64,000 nt of DNA, taken from assembly GCF_000171615.1 (NCBI RefSeq), contig NZ_ABFU01000028.3, positions 135,914 to 199,913 on the forward strand, in the 5' to 3' direction. Shown here in pieces: positions 16,538-33,092 of the stretch. The notes below the pieces were generated by a model. That model did no database searches. It was not told where the DNA came from and saw only the letters and a list, made by a program, of their open reading frames with translations. The stretch's first letter is position 1. The number at the start of each line of letters is the position of its first letter. Origin of the DNA: Bacillus coahuilensis m4-4. GTDB taxonomy: Bacteria > Bacillota > Bacilli > Bacillales > Bacillaceae_K. The position numbers and the translations under genes were made by a program.

Positions 16538-19307
16538 ATGAAGATGGAATACAAAGATACATTGCGAATGCCAAAAACAGAATTTCCGATGCGAGGAAAT
16601 CTTCCGAATCGTGAACCTCAGATTCAAGCAAAATGGGAAGAACTAAATATCTATCAAAAGGTTCAAGAACATACAAAGGGTCGTCCTTTATTTGTCCTGC
16701 ATGACGGACCTCCATACGCAAATGGAGATATCCATATGGGCCACGCTCTTAATAAAGTGTTGAAAGATTTTATTGTCCGTTATAAATCAATGTCAGGATT
16801 CCAAGCTCCGTATGTGCCAGGTTGGGATACGCATGGGTTACCGATTGAACAAGCGTTAACTAAAAAAGGCGTGAAACGTAAAGAAATGAGCGTTGCTGAA
16901 TTTAGAGAGCTTTGTGAAGAATATGCACTTGGTCAAGTAGAAAGTCAAAAAAGAACAATTCAAACGTGTAGGGGTTCGCGGTGATTGGGAGAATCCTTAT
17001 ATTACGTTAAAGCCTGAGTACGAAGCAGAACAAATTCGAGTGTTCGGAGAAATGGCGAAAAAAGGCTACATCTATAAAGGGAAGAAGCCAGTATATTGGT
17101 CTCCAACCTCAGAATCAGCTCTAGCAGAAGCAGAGATTGAATATCACGACAAGAAATCACCTAGTATTTATGTAGGGTTTAGTGTAGTTGATGGAAAAGG
17201 TCTTCTCGAAGAAGGGACTCAAATTGTCATTTGGACGACAACACCTTGGACAATTCCTGCTAACCTAGCCATTGCCGTACATGCTAGCTTAGATTACGTT
17301 ATTGTTCAAACAGAAGATAAAAAATATGTTGTTGCGAAAGACTTACTTGAATCCGTTGCAAAAGAAGTGGGTTGGGAAGAGTACAGCGTAGTTCAAACTG
17401 TTAGGGGCGCTGAGCTTGAATACGTAAAGGCAAAACACCCATTATATGACCGTGAGTCGTTAGTTATCTTAGGTGATCATGTTACAACCGAGACCGGAAC
17501 TGGCTGTGTTCATACAGCACCTGGACACGGTGAAGATGATTTCTTAGTCGGAAAGCAATATGGTTTGGACGTATTATGTCCTGTAGATGATAAAGGTGTG
17601 ATGACAGAAGAAGCTCCAGGTTTTGAAGGCTTATTTTACGATCAAGCCAATAAACCCATCACAGACAAATTAGAAGAAGCTGGAGCATTATTAAAATTAT
17701 CATTCTTTACTCACTCTTATCCTCACGACTGGAGAACAAAAAAACCAATTATTTTTAGAGCAACTGCACAATGGTTTGCATCGATTGATAAATTCCGTGA
17801 AGAATTATTAACAGCTGTAAAAGAAACAAACTGGATCCCAGCATGGGGAGAAACCCGTTTATTTAATATGGTACGTGATCGTGGAGATTGGTGTATCTCC
17901 AGACAACGTGCATGGGGAGTTCCAATTCCAGTATTCTATGCTGAAAATGGAGAAGAAATTATCACCGATGAAACTATCAACCATGTAATCCAATTATTTA
18001 AAGAACATGGATCTAATGTTTGGTTCCAGCGTGACGCGAATGATTTACTACCAGAAGGCTTTACACATGAAGGAAGCCCTAACGGAGTATTTACAAAAGA
18101 ACAAGATATCATGGATGTTTGGTTTGATTCTGGGTCCTCACATCAAGCAGTACTAGAAGCTCGTGAAGAATTGCAGCGACCTGCTGATTTATATCTTGAA
18201 GGTTCAGACCAATATCGTGGGTGGTTCAACTCAAGTTTAACAACTGGTGTTGCGGTTACAGGAAAAGCCCCATATAAAGCAGTATTAAGCCATGGATTCG
18301 CGCTCGACGGTCAAGGACGTAAAATGAGTAAAAGCTTGGGTAATGTTATGGTTCCGAACAAAGTAATTCAACAGCTCGGAGCGGATATTCTTCGTTTATG
18401 GGTTTCATCTGTTGATTATCAAAGTGATGTTCGCGTATCTGATGCGATCTTAAAACAAGTAGCAGAAGTGTACCGTAAAATCCGTAACACCCTTCGATTC
18501 TTACTAGGTAATCTACATGATTTTGCACCTGAAACTAACAGAGTAGAATACAATCGTTTACGTGAAGTTGATCAATTTATGATGATTAAATTAAACAAAT
18601 TGATTGCCGATGTGAAAAAAGCTTATGAACAGTATGAATTTGCAACAATTTATCACTTGATCAATAATTTCTGTACTGTTGAGCTTAGCTCATTTTACAT
18701 GGACTTCGGTAAAGATATTCTGTACATCGAAGGAGAAGACCATCCAGAACGACGTGCAATGCAGACCGTTATGTACGATACACTTTTTGCTTTAACAAAA
18801 TTACTAAGCCCAATTCTTCCTCACACAGCGGACGAGGTATGGGTGTTCATTCCAGGAGTCGAAGGAGAAAGCGTCCAGCTTACCTCAATGCCTGAATCTG
18901 AGACATTCAATAATGCAGAACAAATCGTTGTAAAATGGGAAAAATTCTTATCCTTACGCGACCAAGTGTTAAAAGCATTAGAAGAAGCGCGTAATGAAAA
19001 AGTCATTGGAAAATCACTTGAAGCCAAGTTAACTCTTTATGTTTCAAAAGAAACAGGAGAGCTTATCGAGTCAATTGAAGAAAGTCTAAAACAACTATTT
19101 ATCGTTTCTGCCTTTGAAGTAGCTGGAACACTAGAGGATTCACCTGCTTCTGCAACCACATTTGAAAATGTAGCCATCGTTGTATCACAAGCAGAAGGTG
19201 AGAAATGTGAACGTTGCTGGACTGTTTCTACTGATGTAGGAGAGGCTGAAGCTCACCCAACATTATGTGTACGTTGTGCGGATGTTGTGGAAACCTACTA
19301 TAAATAA
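16538..19307 (+). CDS. ileS: Isoleucyl-tRNA synthetase IleS (frameshifted as sequenced)
   Basis: Class I synthetase that charges tRNA-Ile and edits valine. The HIGH motif appears as HMGH in [16 protein letters not shown]. The editing domain shows [11 protein letters not shown], and KMSKSLGN is the KMSKS loop. The C-terminal zinc site is CERCWTVS...CVRCADVV. The frame breaks in the A6 run 16947-16952 after QVESQK. Dropping one A continues [24 protein letters not shown] into the remaining 755 residues. Restored length is about 922 residues, normal for Bacillus. Since the enzyme is essential, this is almost surely a sequence error. It is controlled by the T-box upstream. Confidence 0.93.
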
Positions 19308-19315
19308 GTTGAAGG

Positions 19316-19342
19316 AACCGAGTTTATTCTCGGTTTTTTTTT
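19316..19342 (+). terminator. Terminator after ileS
   Basis: AACCGAG and CTCGGTT around TTTATT, followed by T8. It lies nine bases after the ileS stop. Confidence 0.85.
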
Positions 19343-19602
19343 ACTATTTTGGGCTGTAACTGGCGCAAGCGAGCGAATAGGTGGGCAGATGTAGGAACTA
19401 GAAGTGGGAAACTACGCGCTAGTGATCATTAAAAAAACGCCAGAAGAGCAATTAGAAACACCAAAAGTAATAATAAAGGTCTCAAAACGCAAACACAACC
19501 AGAACACACGAACTCATATCTCCCACTTTCCTATTTTTCCTTATCTTACATTCAATCAAAACGGCTCTCACACACCATACTAAGGAAAAAGGAGGGGCAG
19601 TC
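19343..19602. other. T-poor intergenic spacer downstream of ileS
   Basis: About 260 bases without a credible gene. From about 19350 to 19560 the plus strand is unusually poor in T and rich in A, G and C. It contains GGCGCAAGCGAGCG and the word GGCAGATGTAGG (19384-19395), which recurs exactly in the spacer after pyrE. The end of the stretch should hold a promoter for the next gene, but I cannot identify one with confidence. Confidence 0.5.
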
Positions 19603-19857
19603 ATGAACGAACTATTATTAACTGAACTGGAAATGATGCTAGAAGAATTACATCAAGCCAATCCTAAACACCCTCAAGTGAAAGAAATGGTAAAAAGAGA
19701 ACGTCGTGATATCGCTCGAATATTAGAGGTAGGCTACAATATGGAAGCAAGCGAAGAGCTAACGTATTTTCCTCAAGATATGGAATGCTGGAAGTCTTAT
19801 TTAAAGGCTCCTATTCACTATGAAAAGAACTCTTATAAAAATTTTCCCAAATCGTAA
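19603..19857 (+). CDS. Small hypothetical protein between ileS and lspA
   Basis: I do not recognise this 84-residue protein. It has an excellent ribosome site (AAAAAGGAGGGG) before ATG at 19603. The first half is helical and charged (LLLTELEMMLEELHQANPKHPQVKEMVKRERRDIARILE in pieces). The second half is mixed, with one Cys, and ends in a basic segment (HYEKNSYKNFPKS). There is no signal or membrane segment. In B. subtilis this slot between ileS and lspA holds ylyA, a DksA/TraR-like zinc-finger protein. This one is shorter and lacks paired cysteines, so it is not an obvious homologue. Confidence 0.7.
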   Translation: MNELLLTELEMMLEELHQANPKHPQVKEMVKRERRDIARILEVGYNMEASEELTYFPQDMECWKSYLKAPIHYEKNSYKNFPKS

Positions 19858-19909
19858 AGGTTTATGCTAAAATGCAAAGGTAATACTTTTAGTAGATGGA
19901 GGCTATCCT

Positions 19910-20373
19910 ATGGTATTTTATTACCTTATTGCAGCAATTGTCATACTGTTAGATCAGTGGACAAAAGCATTAATCGTAAAAAATTTCACACTTGGTGAAA
20001 GTATAGAAATTATTCCAAATGTTTTGTATTTAACGTCTCATAGAAATACAGGTGCAGCATGGGGCATTTTGGCTGGCCAAATGTGGTTTTCTATATTGTT
20101 ACAACGATAGTCATCATTGGAATCCTTTTTTACCTTCATACAGAAGCGAAAGGAAATAAACTGTTTTCAGTAAGTTTAGCTCTATTATTAGGCGGTGCTA
20201 TTGGGAATTTTATCGATCGGATCTTTAGAAAAGAAGTGGTTGATTTTATTGATACATATATCGGATCATACGATTTCCCAATCTTTAATATTGCAGATTC
20301 AAGTTTAACAATTGGTGTCATCTTTGTTATGATTAGCATCATTTTAGACGAGCGGAAAAAGAAGGAGCTATAG
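19910..20373 (+). CDS. lspA: Prolipoprotein signal peptidase LspA (frameshifted as sequenced)
   Basis: Membrane aspartyl protease that removes the signal peptide of diacylglyceryl-prolipoproteins. Four membrane segments are visible. Motifs are [25 protein letters not shown], the catalytic Asp in [10 protein letters not shown], and the second Asp in [11 protein letters not shown]. The frame breaks in the T4 run 20087-20090; one added T gives [15 protein letters not shown]. Restored length is about 154 residues. ATG at 19910 is preceded by GATGGAGG. The rluD-type gene begins one base after the stop. Confidence 0.9.
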
Positions 20374-20374
20374 A

Positions 20375-21280
20375 ATGGAACGTTTTGAACATACGGTAAC
20401 ACAAGAGCAGGTTGGGGAGAGAATCGATAAAGTAGTCTCTACCATTAATAGTGATTGGTCAAGATCTCAAGTACAACAGTGGATTAAAGACGGTCATGTT
20501 TTAGTAAATATGGAACAAAAGCGAACGAATTATAAAAGTCAGGCTTCAGATGTGATTACCATTGAAGTGCCTGAGGCTGAAGTTTTAGATGTTGAAGCGG
20601 AAGATTTAAACCTAGATGTTTATTATGAGGATCAAGATGTCATTGTCGTGAATAAACCAAAAGGGATGGTTGTCCACCCTGCACCAGGTCATTATTCAGG
20701 AACTTTAGTAAACGGCTTGATGCATCATTGTAAGGATTTATCGGGAATTAATGGAGTAATGCGTCCTGGAATCGTCCACCGTATTGACAAGGATACGTCT
20801 GGACTTCTAATGGTTGCAAAAAATGATGTAGCCCATGAACATCTGGTTAACCAATTAGTTGAGAAATCAGTCACACGAAAATATATGGCTCTTGTTCATG
20901 GTGTCATTCAACATGATTACGGTACAATTGATGCGCCAATTGGACGAGATAGTAAAGATCGACAGAGCATGACCATTGTAGATCAAGGGAAGCATGCTGT
21001 TACTCACTTTGAGGTGAAAGATCGATTTGAACAATATACGTTAGTGGAGTGCCAGCTTGAGACGGGAAGAACCCATCAAATTCGTGTTCATATGAAGTAT
21101 ATTGGATTTCCGTTAGTAGGGGACCCAAAATATGGACCAAAGAAAACGATGGACATTGGTGGACAAGCGTTACACGCAGCGGTTTTAGGTTTTATTCATC
21201 CTCGGACTGAAGAATACCTGGAATTCACTGCACCGATTCCAAGTGAGTTTAATGAGCTTCTACAAAATTTGCAAAAATGA
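20375..21280 (+). CDS. ylyB: RluD-family pseudouridine synthase (YlyB)
   Basis: Large-subunit rRNA pseudouridine synthase of the RluA/RluD family. It has an N-terminal S4 domain (GERIDKVVSTINSDWSRSQVQQWI, about residues 12-35). The catalytic domain has the conserved HRIDKDTSGLLMVAKN with the catalytic Asp at about residue 138. GRTHQIRVHMKYIGFPLVGDPKYG lies near 230-255. At 301 residues it is full length and unbroken. It lies between lspA and the pyr operon as in B. subtilis. The exact uridine target is inferred only. Confidence 0.92.
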   Translation: MERFEHTVTQEQVGERIDKVVSTINSDWSRSQVQQWIKDGHVLVNMEQKRTNYKSQASDVITIEVPEAEVLDVEAEDLNLDVYYEDQDVIVVNKPKGMVVHPAPGHYSGTLVNGLMHHCKDLSGINGVMRPGIVHRIDKDTSGLLMVAKNDVAHEHLVNQLVEKSVTRKYMALVHGVIQHDYGTIDAPIGRDSKDRQSMTIVDQGKHAVTHFEVKDRFEQYTLVECQLETGRTHQIRVHMKYIGFPLVGDPKYGPKKTMDIGGQALHAAVLGFIHPRTEEYLEFTAPIPSEFNELLQNLQK

Positions 21281-21281
21281 A

Positions 21282-21310
21282 TTGACAGAGTGTAGGAAAA
21301 GGCTTATAGT
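21282..21310 (+). promoter_or_regulatory. Sigma-A promoter of the pyr operon
   Basis: TTGACA (21282-21287) and TATAGT (21305-21310), exactly 17 bases apart, beginning two bases after the ylyB stop. It precedes the first PyrR attenuator. Confidence 0.85.
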
Positions 21311-21316
21311 AGCAAT

Positions 21317-22013
<697 letters not shown>

Positions 22014-22017
22014 CACC

Positions 22018-22130
22018 CTTTTAATGGCAGTCCAGAGAGGCTGACAAAGGGGAATAGGAAACAGATGAATCTATGATAGGGTTCTCGTTTCTCTGTACCC
22101 TCTTTGTATACAAGCAAAGAGGTTTTTTTA
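22018..22130 (+). promoter_or_regulatory. PyrR attenuator 2 (pyrR-pyrP)
   Basis: The PyrR-binding loop CAGTCCAGAGAGGCTG is centred on 22029-22042. The terminator CCTCTTTG/CAAAGAGG with a T7 tail is at 22099-22129. Same design as the leader attenuator. Confidence 0.93.
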
Positions 22131-22155
22131 TGGGAAAAATGAGGAGGAATATAAA

Positions 22156-23467
22156 ATAGAAAAAAGATATCGTCTTAGACGTTCATGAAAAACCATCACC
22201 AGAGAAATGGCTGCTATTTAGTATCCAGCATTTATTTGCGATGTTTGGAGCAACCATTTTAGTTCCATTTCTTGTAGGATTGCCCCCAGCTGTAGCGCTT
22301 GTTTCAAGTGGAGTGGGCACGTTAGCCTACTTACTTATTACAAGAGGACAAATTCCTGCGTATTTAGGATCCTCCTTCGCCTTCATTTCACCAATCCTTA
22401 TTGCCAAAGAAGGATATGGGATGGGCGGAGCTATGGTTGGAAGTTTTTTAGCGGGTATTGTGTACGGAATTGTTGCACTCTGTATTGCAACCTTTGGGGT
22501 TGGTTGGATCAAAAGAATTTTACCACCTGTGGTTGTGGGACCGGTTATTATTGTCATCGGACTTGGACTTGCTGGTACCGCAATTAGCATGAGTATGAAT
22601 GATGCAAACGGAGAGTATAGTACAACAAATTTTCTTGTTGCACTAGCAACACTTGGGATTACCATTCTTTGCTCCGTCGTGTTAAAAGGTTTCTTTAAAC
22701 TAGTACCAATCCTAATTGGGATTGTCTCTGGTTACACAATTGCAGCATTTGCTGGCCTTGTGGATTTTACAAATGTTATAGAAGCAAAATGGATTCAAGC
22801 ACCAGATTTCTTTCTTCCATTCTTATCCTACACCCCTAGTTTTTCTTGGAGTATTGTAGCGATTATGGTACCCGTTGCCATTGTGACCTTGGCAGAGCAT
22901 ACAGGAGATCAGCTTGTGTTAAGTAAAGTAGTAGGAAAGAACTTTATTGAAAAGCCAGGTTTACACCGATCGATTCTTGGTGACGGAGTAGCAACAGTGA
23001 TTGCATCACTCATTGGTGGGCCACCAAACACCACATACGGAGAAAATATCGGAGTTCTTGCTATAACAAGAGTATACAGTATATATGTGGTAGCAGGAGC
23101 AGCCGTCTTAGCGGTAGCCTTCGGATTTATCGGAAAGATTTCAGCTTTAATCAGTTCCATCCCAACACCTGTAATGGGAGGAGTATCGATTCTCTTATTC
23201 GGAATTATTGCATCCAGTGGGCTCCGTATGCTAATAGATAATGGAGTTAACTTAGAGAACAACCGAAATTTAATTATCTCTTCCGTGATCTTAGTCATCG
23301 GAATTGGAGGGGCATTCATTAAATTAACAGCAGATGTGTCACTAAGCGGAATGGCATTAGCAGCTATTGTGGGAGTTATATTAAATCTTGTTCTTCCAGG
23401 AGGAGAAAAAGAAGAAAGTCAGCTGTTTGAAGAATCAGAAGTTAAAAATAGTATTGAAACTGCATAG
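22156..23467 (+). CDS. pyrP: Uracil permease PyrP (start codon disrupted as sequenced)
   Basis: Uracil:proton symporter of the NCS2 family, with about 12-14 membrane segments. Family motifs are LLFSIQHLFAMFGATILVPF, GSSFAFISPILIAKEGYG, the conserved VALAEHTGD-like VTLAEHTGDQLVL (about residue 240) and GGPPNTTYGENIG. Reading back from ATG at 22241, the frame continues upstream to ATAGAAAAAAGAT at 22156, just after GAGGAGG. Removing one A there restores ATG AAA AAA GAT and a normal N-terminus. As sequenced, there is no start codon before 22241. It lies between two attenuators. Confidence 0.88.
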
Positions 23468-23469
23468 TA

Positions 23470-25757
<2,288 letters not shown>

Positions 25758-25761
<4 letters not shown>

Positions 25762-26849
25762 TGAGAAGAATGCTCCTTTTAGAAGATGGAACGGTATTTA
25801 ATGGTGAGGCATTTGGTGCAGATGTGAACACGTACGGTGAGGTTGTATTTAATACGAGTATGACTGGATACCAAGAAATTCTTTCAGATCCTTCCTATTG
25901 TGGACAAATTATTACCTTTACGTATCCCCTCATAGGGAACTACGGCATAAACCGAGATGATTTTGAAAGCATTACTCCCTATATAAAAGGAATGATTGTC
26001 AGAGAAGTAGCCGATTTCCCAAGTAACTGGAGAAATGAACTTCCATTAGATACATTGCTAAAACAGCGGGGCATTCCAGGGATATCAGGAATTGATACGA
26101 GAAAGTTAACAAGAAAAATTCGTGAGTACGGCACGATGAAAGGGATTATTTGTCCAGTGGACATAAACATTCACGAGGCCCTACAAACGCTAATTGCTAC
26201 CGAGCTACCAACAGATCAAGTTAAAACGGTATCCACCAAAACTTCGTATCCGTCACCTGGTAGAGGAAAAAGAGTTATTTTAGTAGATTTTGGTATGAAG
26301 CATGGAATACTTCGTGAGTTGAATCGTAGGAACTGTGATGTGATTGTTGTGCCATATAACACAACTGCCGAGGAAATTAGACAATTACATCCAGATGGAA
26401 TCATGCTATCAAACGGACCAGGAGACCCAAAAGATGTTCAGGAAGGGATTAACATGATTCAGGAACTACTTGGTGAAATTCCGTTGTTTGGAATCTGTCT
26501 AGGTCATCAACTGTTCGCATTAGCTTGTGGTGCGGATACGTATAAAATGAAGTTTGGCCACCGTGGCGCCAATCAACCTGTGAAGGATTTACGTACAGGT
26601 AAAGTGGCATTGACTTCTCAAAATCACGGGTTTTCAGTTGATCAAGATTCTTTAGAAGGAACGGGTTTAGAAGTTACCCATATTGCTCTGAACGATCAAA
26701 GTATTGAAGGCTTAACACATACGAAATATCCAGCCTTTACTGTCCAATATCATCCCGAAGCTTCACCTGGTCCTGAAGATGCAAATACGTTATTCAATGA
26801 CTTCCTAGATTTAATGGAAGAGAATAGAAAGGAGAAAACTCATGCCTAA
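25758..26849 (+). CDS. pyrAA: Carbamoyl-phosphate synthase small subunit PyrAA (CarA)
   Basis: Glutamine amidotransferase subunit that supplies ammonia to PyrAB. The N-terminal domain begins [17 protein letters not shown]. The class I glutaminase domain has LSNGPGDP, the nucleophile Cys in [15 protein letters not shown] (about residue 249), and the catalytic His-Glu pair in [12 protein letters not shown]. The 363 residues are unbroken. It overlaps both neighbours by 4-8 bases. In Bacillus this is the pyrimidine-regulated isozyme, separate from the arginine one. Confidence 0.97.
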
Positions 26850-29800
26850 ACGTACGGATATTTCATCCATCTTAGTCATTGGTTCAGGTCCAATCATTAT
26901 TGGTCAAGCAGCCGAATTTGATTACGCAGGTACACAAGCATGTCTTGCGTTAAAAGAAGAAGGATACAGAGTCATTCTTGTAAATTCAAATCCAGCCACG
27001 ATTATGACGGACGCAGAAATGGCCGATAAGGTCTACATTGAACCACTAAGCTTAGAGTTCGTCAGTCGGATTATCCGTAAAGAGAGACCTCATGCAATCC
27101 TACCTACACTTGGAGGACAAACGGGATTAAACCTAGCTGTAGAACTTGCGGCTTCAGGAGTATTAGAGGAATGCAGAGTGGAGATCCTAGGTACAAAACT
27201 TTCTGCGATAGAGCAAGCAGAAGACCGAGATTTATTTAGAAATCTTATGAATGAGTTATCCGAGCCTGTTCCAGAGAGTGAAATCATTCGAAACGTAGTT
27301 GAAGCGAAAACATTTGTAAAAGAAGTTGGCTATCCTGTCATTGTTAGACCTGCTTACACTCTAGGCGGTACTGGTGGAGGGATTTGTCATAATGAAGAGG
27401 AACTCGAGGAAATTGTAACATCTGGACTGAAATATAGCCCTGTTACACAGTGTTTAGTAGAGAAAAGTATTGCAGGCTTTAAAGAAATAGAATACGAGGT
27501 TATGAGAGATGGCAATGATAACGCCATCGTTGTATGTAATATGGAGAACTTTGATCCAGTCGGAATTCACACAGGAGATTCGATTGTAGTAGCACCAAGC
27601 CAAACATTAAGTGACAGAGAATATCAAATGCTACGAAACACCTCATTAAAAATAATAAGAGCCCTTGGGATAGAAGGTGGCTGTAATGTCCAATTAGCAC
27701 TAGATCCAAATAGCTTCCAATATTATATTATTGAAGTAAATCCAAGGGTGAGTCGATCCTCCGCCTTAGCAAGTAAAGCAACAGGATATCCCATCGCCAA
27801 ATTAGCTGCAAAAATTGCCGTTGGGTTAACACTAGATGAAATGATGAATCCTGTAACAGGTAACACTTATGCAAGCTTTGAGCCAGCTTTGGACTATGTG
27901 GTCACAAAGATTCCAAGATGGCCTTTTGATAAATTTGAATCAGCCAAGCGTAATTTAGGCACGCAGATGAAAGCGACTGGAGAAGTGATGGCAATTGGGC
28001 GAACGTTTGAAGAATCGCTATTGAAAGCCGTACGCTCCCTTGAAAGTAATGTGTTTCACCTTGAATTAGAAGATGGACACACCTTTAGTGATGAACTCAT
28101 TGAAAAACGTATTCGAAAAGCCGGAGACGAGCGCCTCTTTTATATTGCTGAAGCAATAAGAAGAGGAGTAACAATCGAAACCATACATGAATGGAGTCAA
28201 ATTGACTTATTTTTCTTTGTACAAAATACGAAAAATTCTTCAGTTTGAGAAAGTCTTAATGGATCATCCTTTTGAGAAAGAGTGGGCGTTAAAGGCTAAG
28301 AGACTAGGATTCTCTGATTATAAAGTGAGTGAGCTTTGGAAATCGAAGGAAAGTACGTTTTATCAATGGCGAAAAGATGCTGGAATTTCTGCTGTCTATA
28401 AAATGGTCGATACTTGTGCAGCAGAGTTTCACTCCGAGACTCCTTACTTTTATGGTACCTATGAAGAAGAAAATGAAAGTGTCGCTACTGATAAAGAGAG
28501 CGTCATTGTACTCGGATCTGGTCCTATCCGGATTGGGCAGGGGGGTTGAATTTGATTATGCTACGGTACACTCTGTATGGGCCATTAAAGAAGCAGGGTA
28601 TGAAGCGATTATTGTCAATAACAATCCAGAAACTGTATCAACGGATTTTAGCATTAGCGACAAACTGTACTTTGAACCTTTAACTATTGAAGATGTGATG
28701 AACATAATCGATTTAGAGAACCCAAAAGGAGTCATTGTACAATTTGGAGGACAAACAGCGATTAACTTAGCGGATCAGCTTGTAGCAAGAGGCGTTACAA
28801 TTCTTGGTACTGATCTTGAAGATATGGACCGAGCAGAGAATCGAGACAAGTTTGAAGCAGCTCTTACAAGATTAGAGATTCCTCAACCACTTGGAAAACG
28901 GCCACTTCAATAGAAGGAGCCTTATCAATCGCAGCTGAAATCGGTTATCCCGTTCTCGTCAGACCATCTTACGTACTTGGCGGAAGAGCCATGGAAATCG
29001 TGTACCAGGAAGAAGAGCTCCTTCACTATATGCACCATGCAGTGAAAGTTAATCCTGCCCACCCCGTTTTAATTGACAGATATTTAACAGGGCGCGAAAT
29101 TGAAGTGGATGCCATTTCTGACGGAGAAGATGTCGTCATTCCAGGTATTATGGAGCATATTGAGCGTGCTGGGGTGCATTCAGGAGATAGTATTGCTGTA
29201 TACCCTCCGCAAAAATTAACACTAGAGCAAAAAGCTTTGATTGAACAATATACTGTAAAGTTAGCGCGCGGATTGAAAATTAAAGGGCTGTTAAATATTC
29301 AATATGTCGTATCAAAAGGTGAAATTTTCGTTCTTGAAGTAAATCCAAGATCAAGTAGAACGATCCCTTTTTTAAGTAAAATAACGGAAGTACCAATGGC
29401 AAATGTAGCAACAAAGGTTATATTAGGAGCCTCATTAAAGGAACTAGGATACAAAACGGGGTTACTTGAGGAAAACCAGGGGTTTACGTAAAAGTACCTG
29501 TGTTCTCTTTTGCAAAGCTAAGACGACTTGATATCACGCTTGGACCAGAGATGAAATCGACTGGTGAAGTCATGGGGAAAGATACCACTCTTGAAAAGGC
29601 ACTCTACAAAGGGCTAGTTGCTGCAGGCATGAATATTAAAGATCATGGATCTGTACTACTAACCGTTGCAGATAAAGACAAAGAGGAAGCAGTCCTTCTT
29701 GCAAAGCGTTTTGTCAATATTGGGTACCGAATTATGGCGACTAAAGGAACAGCGGAAGTACTTCAAGAAGCGGAAATTGCTGTAGAAGAAGTGGATAAAA

Positions 29801-30047
29801 TTGGATCAAAGGGTCCTACCCTTTTAAATGTAATTCAAGATGGACAGACACAGCTTATTATTAATACATTAACCAAAGGAAAACAGCCAGCACGTGATGG
29901 ATTTAGAATTAGAAGAGAGGCGGTTGAAAATGGGATCCCATGTTTAACTAGCCTTGATACAGCTGAGGCCATTCTTCAAGTGATCGAAAGTATGACATTC
30001 TCAAGTGAAGCATTACCACTTCCAGTGAAACGAAACGTGGTGACACA

Positions 30048-30051
<4 letters not shown>
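26842..30051 (+). CDS. pyrAB: Carbamoyl-phosphate synthase large subunit PyrAB (CarB; four frameshifts as sequenced)
   Basis: Makes carbamoyl phosphate from bicarbonate, ammonia and two ATP, with tandem ATP-grasp halves. The first half is intact ([25 protein letters not shown] in parts, [32 protein letters not shown]). Four breaks follow: T run 28216-28218 (one extra), G6 run 28540-28545 (one extra, inside [20 protein letters not shown]), A4 run 28895-28898 (one missing), and CC at 29476-29477 (one missing). The frame returns each time with family sequence: [28 protein letters not shown], and the C-terminal MGS-like domain ([21 protein letters not shown]). Restored length is about 1,070 residues. 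Confidence 0.93.
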
Positions 30052-32423
<2,372 letters not shown>

Positions 32424-32443
<20 letters not shown>

Positions 32444-33055
32444 GCACTTACTTGATATCCGTGCCGTCTCGTTGCAAACAACTGAGCCATACACATGGTC
32501 TTCTGGCATGAAGTCGCCAATATACTGTGATAATCGTTTAACCCTTTCGTATCCAAAGGTAAGAGAAGTTATTGCAACAGGACTAGTGGATAAAATCGAA
32601 AAAATCTTTCCTGAAGCAGAAATGATTGCAGGAACAGCAACTGCAGGAATTCCACATGCTGCTTGGGTAAGTGACCGATTACGTCTTCCTATGTGCTACG
32701 TTCGCTCAAAAGCGAAAGGACATGGGAAAGGTAGCCAAATCGAAGGTAGAGTGAATGAGGGTCAGAAAGTGGTTGTCATTGAAGATTTAATTTCAACTGG
32801 TGGAAGTGTTCTAACAGCTGTAAAAGCGCTTAAAGAAGCAGGATGTGAAGTAATTGGCGTAGTGGCAATCTTTACATATGGGTTCAAACAAGCAGAGGCA
32901 TTACTTGAACAAGAAGGATTAAATGGGAAACCCTAACGGACTATCAAACACTTCTTGAAGTTGCCGCTAAAGAAAATGTAATAACTGAAGCTGAATTTGC
33001 CAATCTTGAAAGCTGGAGTAAAGCCCCAGAAGCATGGGGAAAACTTCCAAACTAA
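32424..33055 (+). CDS. pyrE: Orotate phosphoribosyltransferase PyrE (frameshifted near 3' end)
   Basis: Joins orotate and PRPP to OMP. Motifs are [32 protein letters not shown], the flexible loop [13 protein letters not shown], and the PRPP-binding [17 protein letters not shown] (about residues 114-130). One missing G in 32925-32927 breaks the frame. With it, the protein continues [20 protein letters not shown] and ends WGKLPN at 33055, about 210 residues. It is the last pyr gene, with a terminator after it. Confidence 0.92.
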
Positions 33056-33060
33056 ACAGT

Positions 33061-33092
33061 AAGGTTATCCTGTTGTAGGATAGCCTTTTTTG
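33061..33092 (+). terminator. Terminator of the pyr operon
   Basis: AAGGTTATCCT pairs with AGGATAGCCTT around GTTGT, with a T6 tail. It starts five bases after pyrE. Confidence 0.88.
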
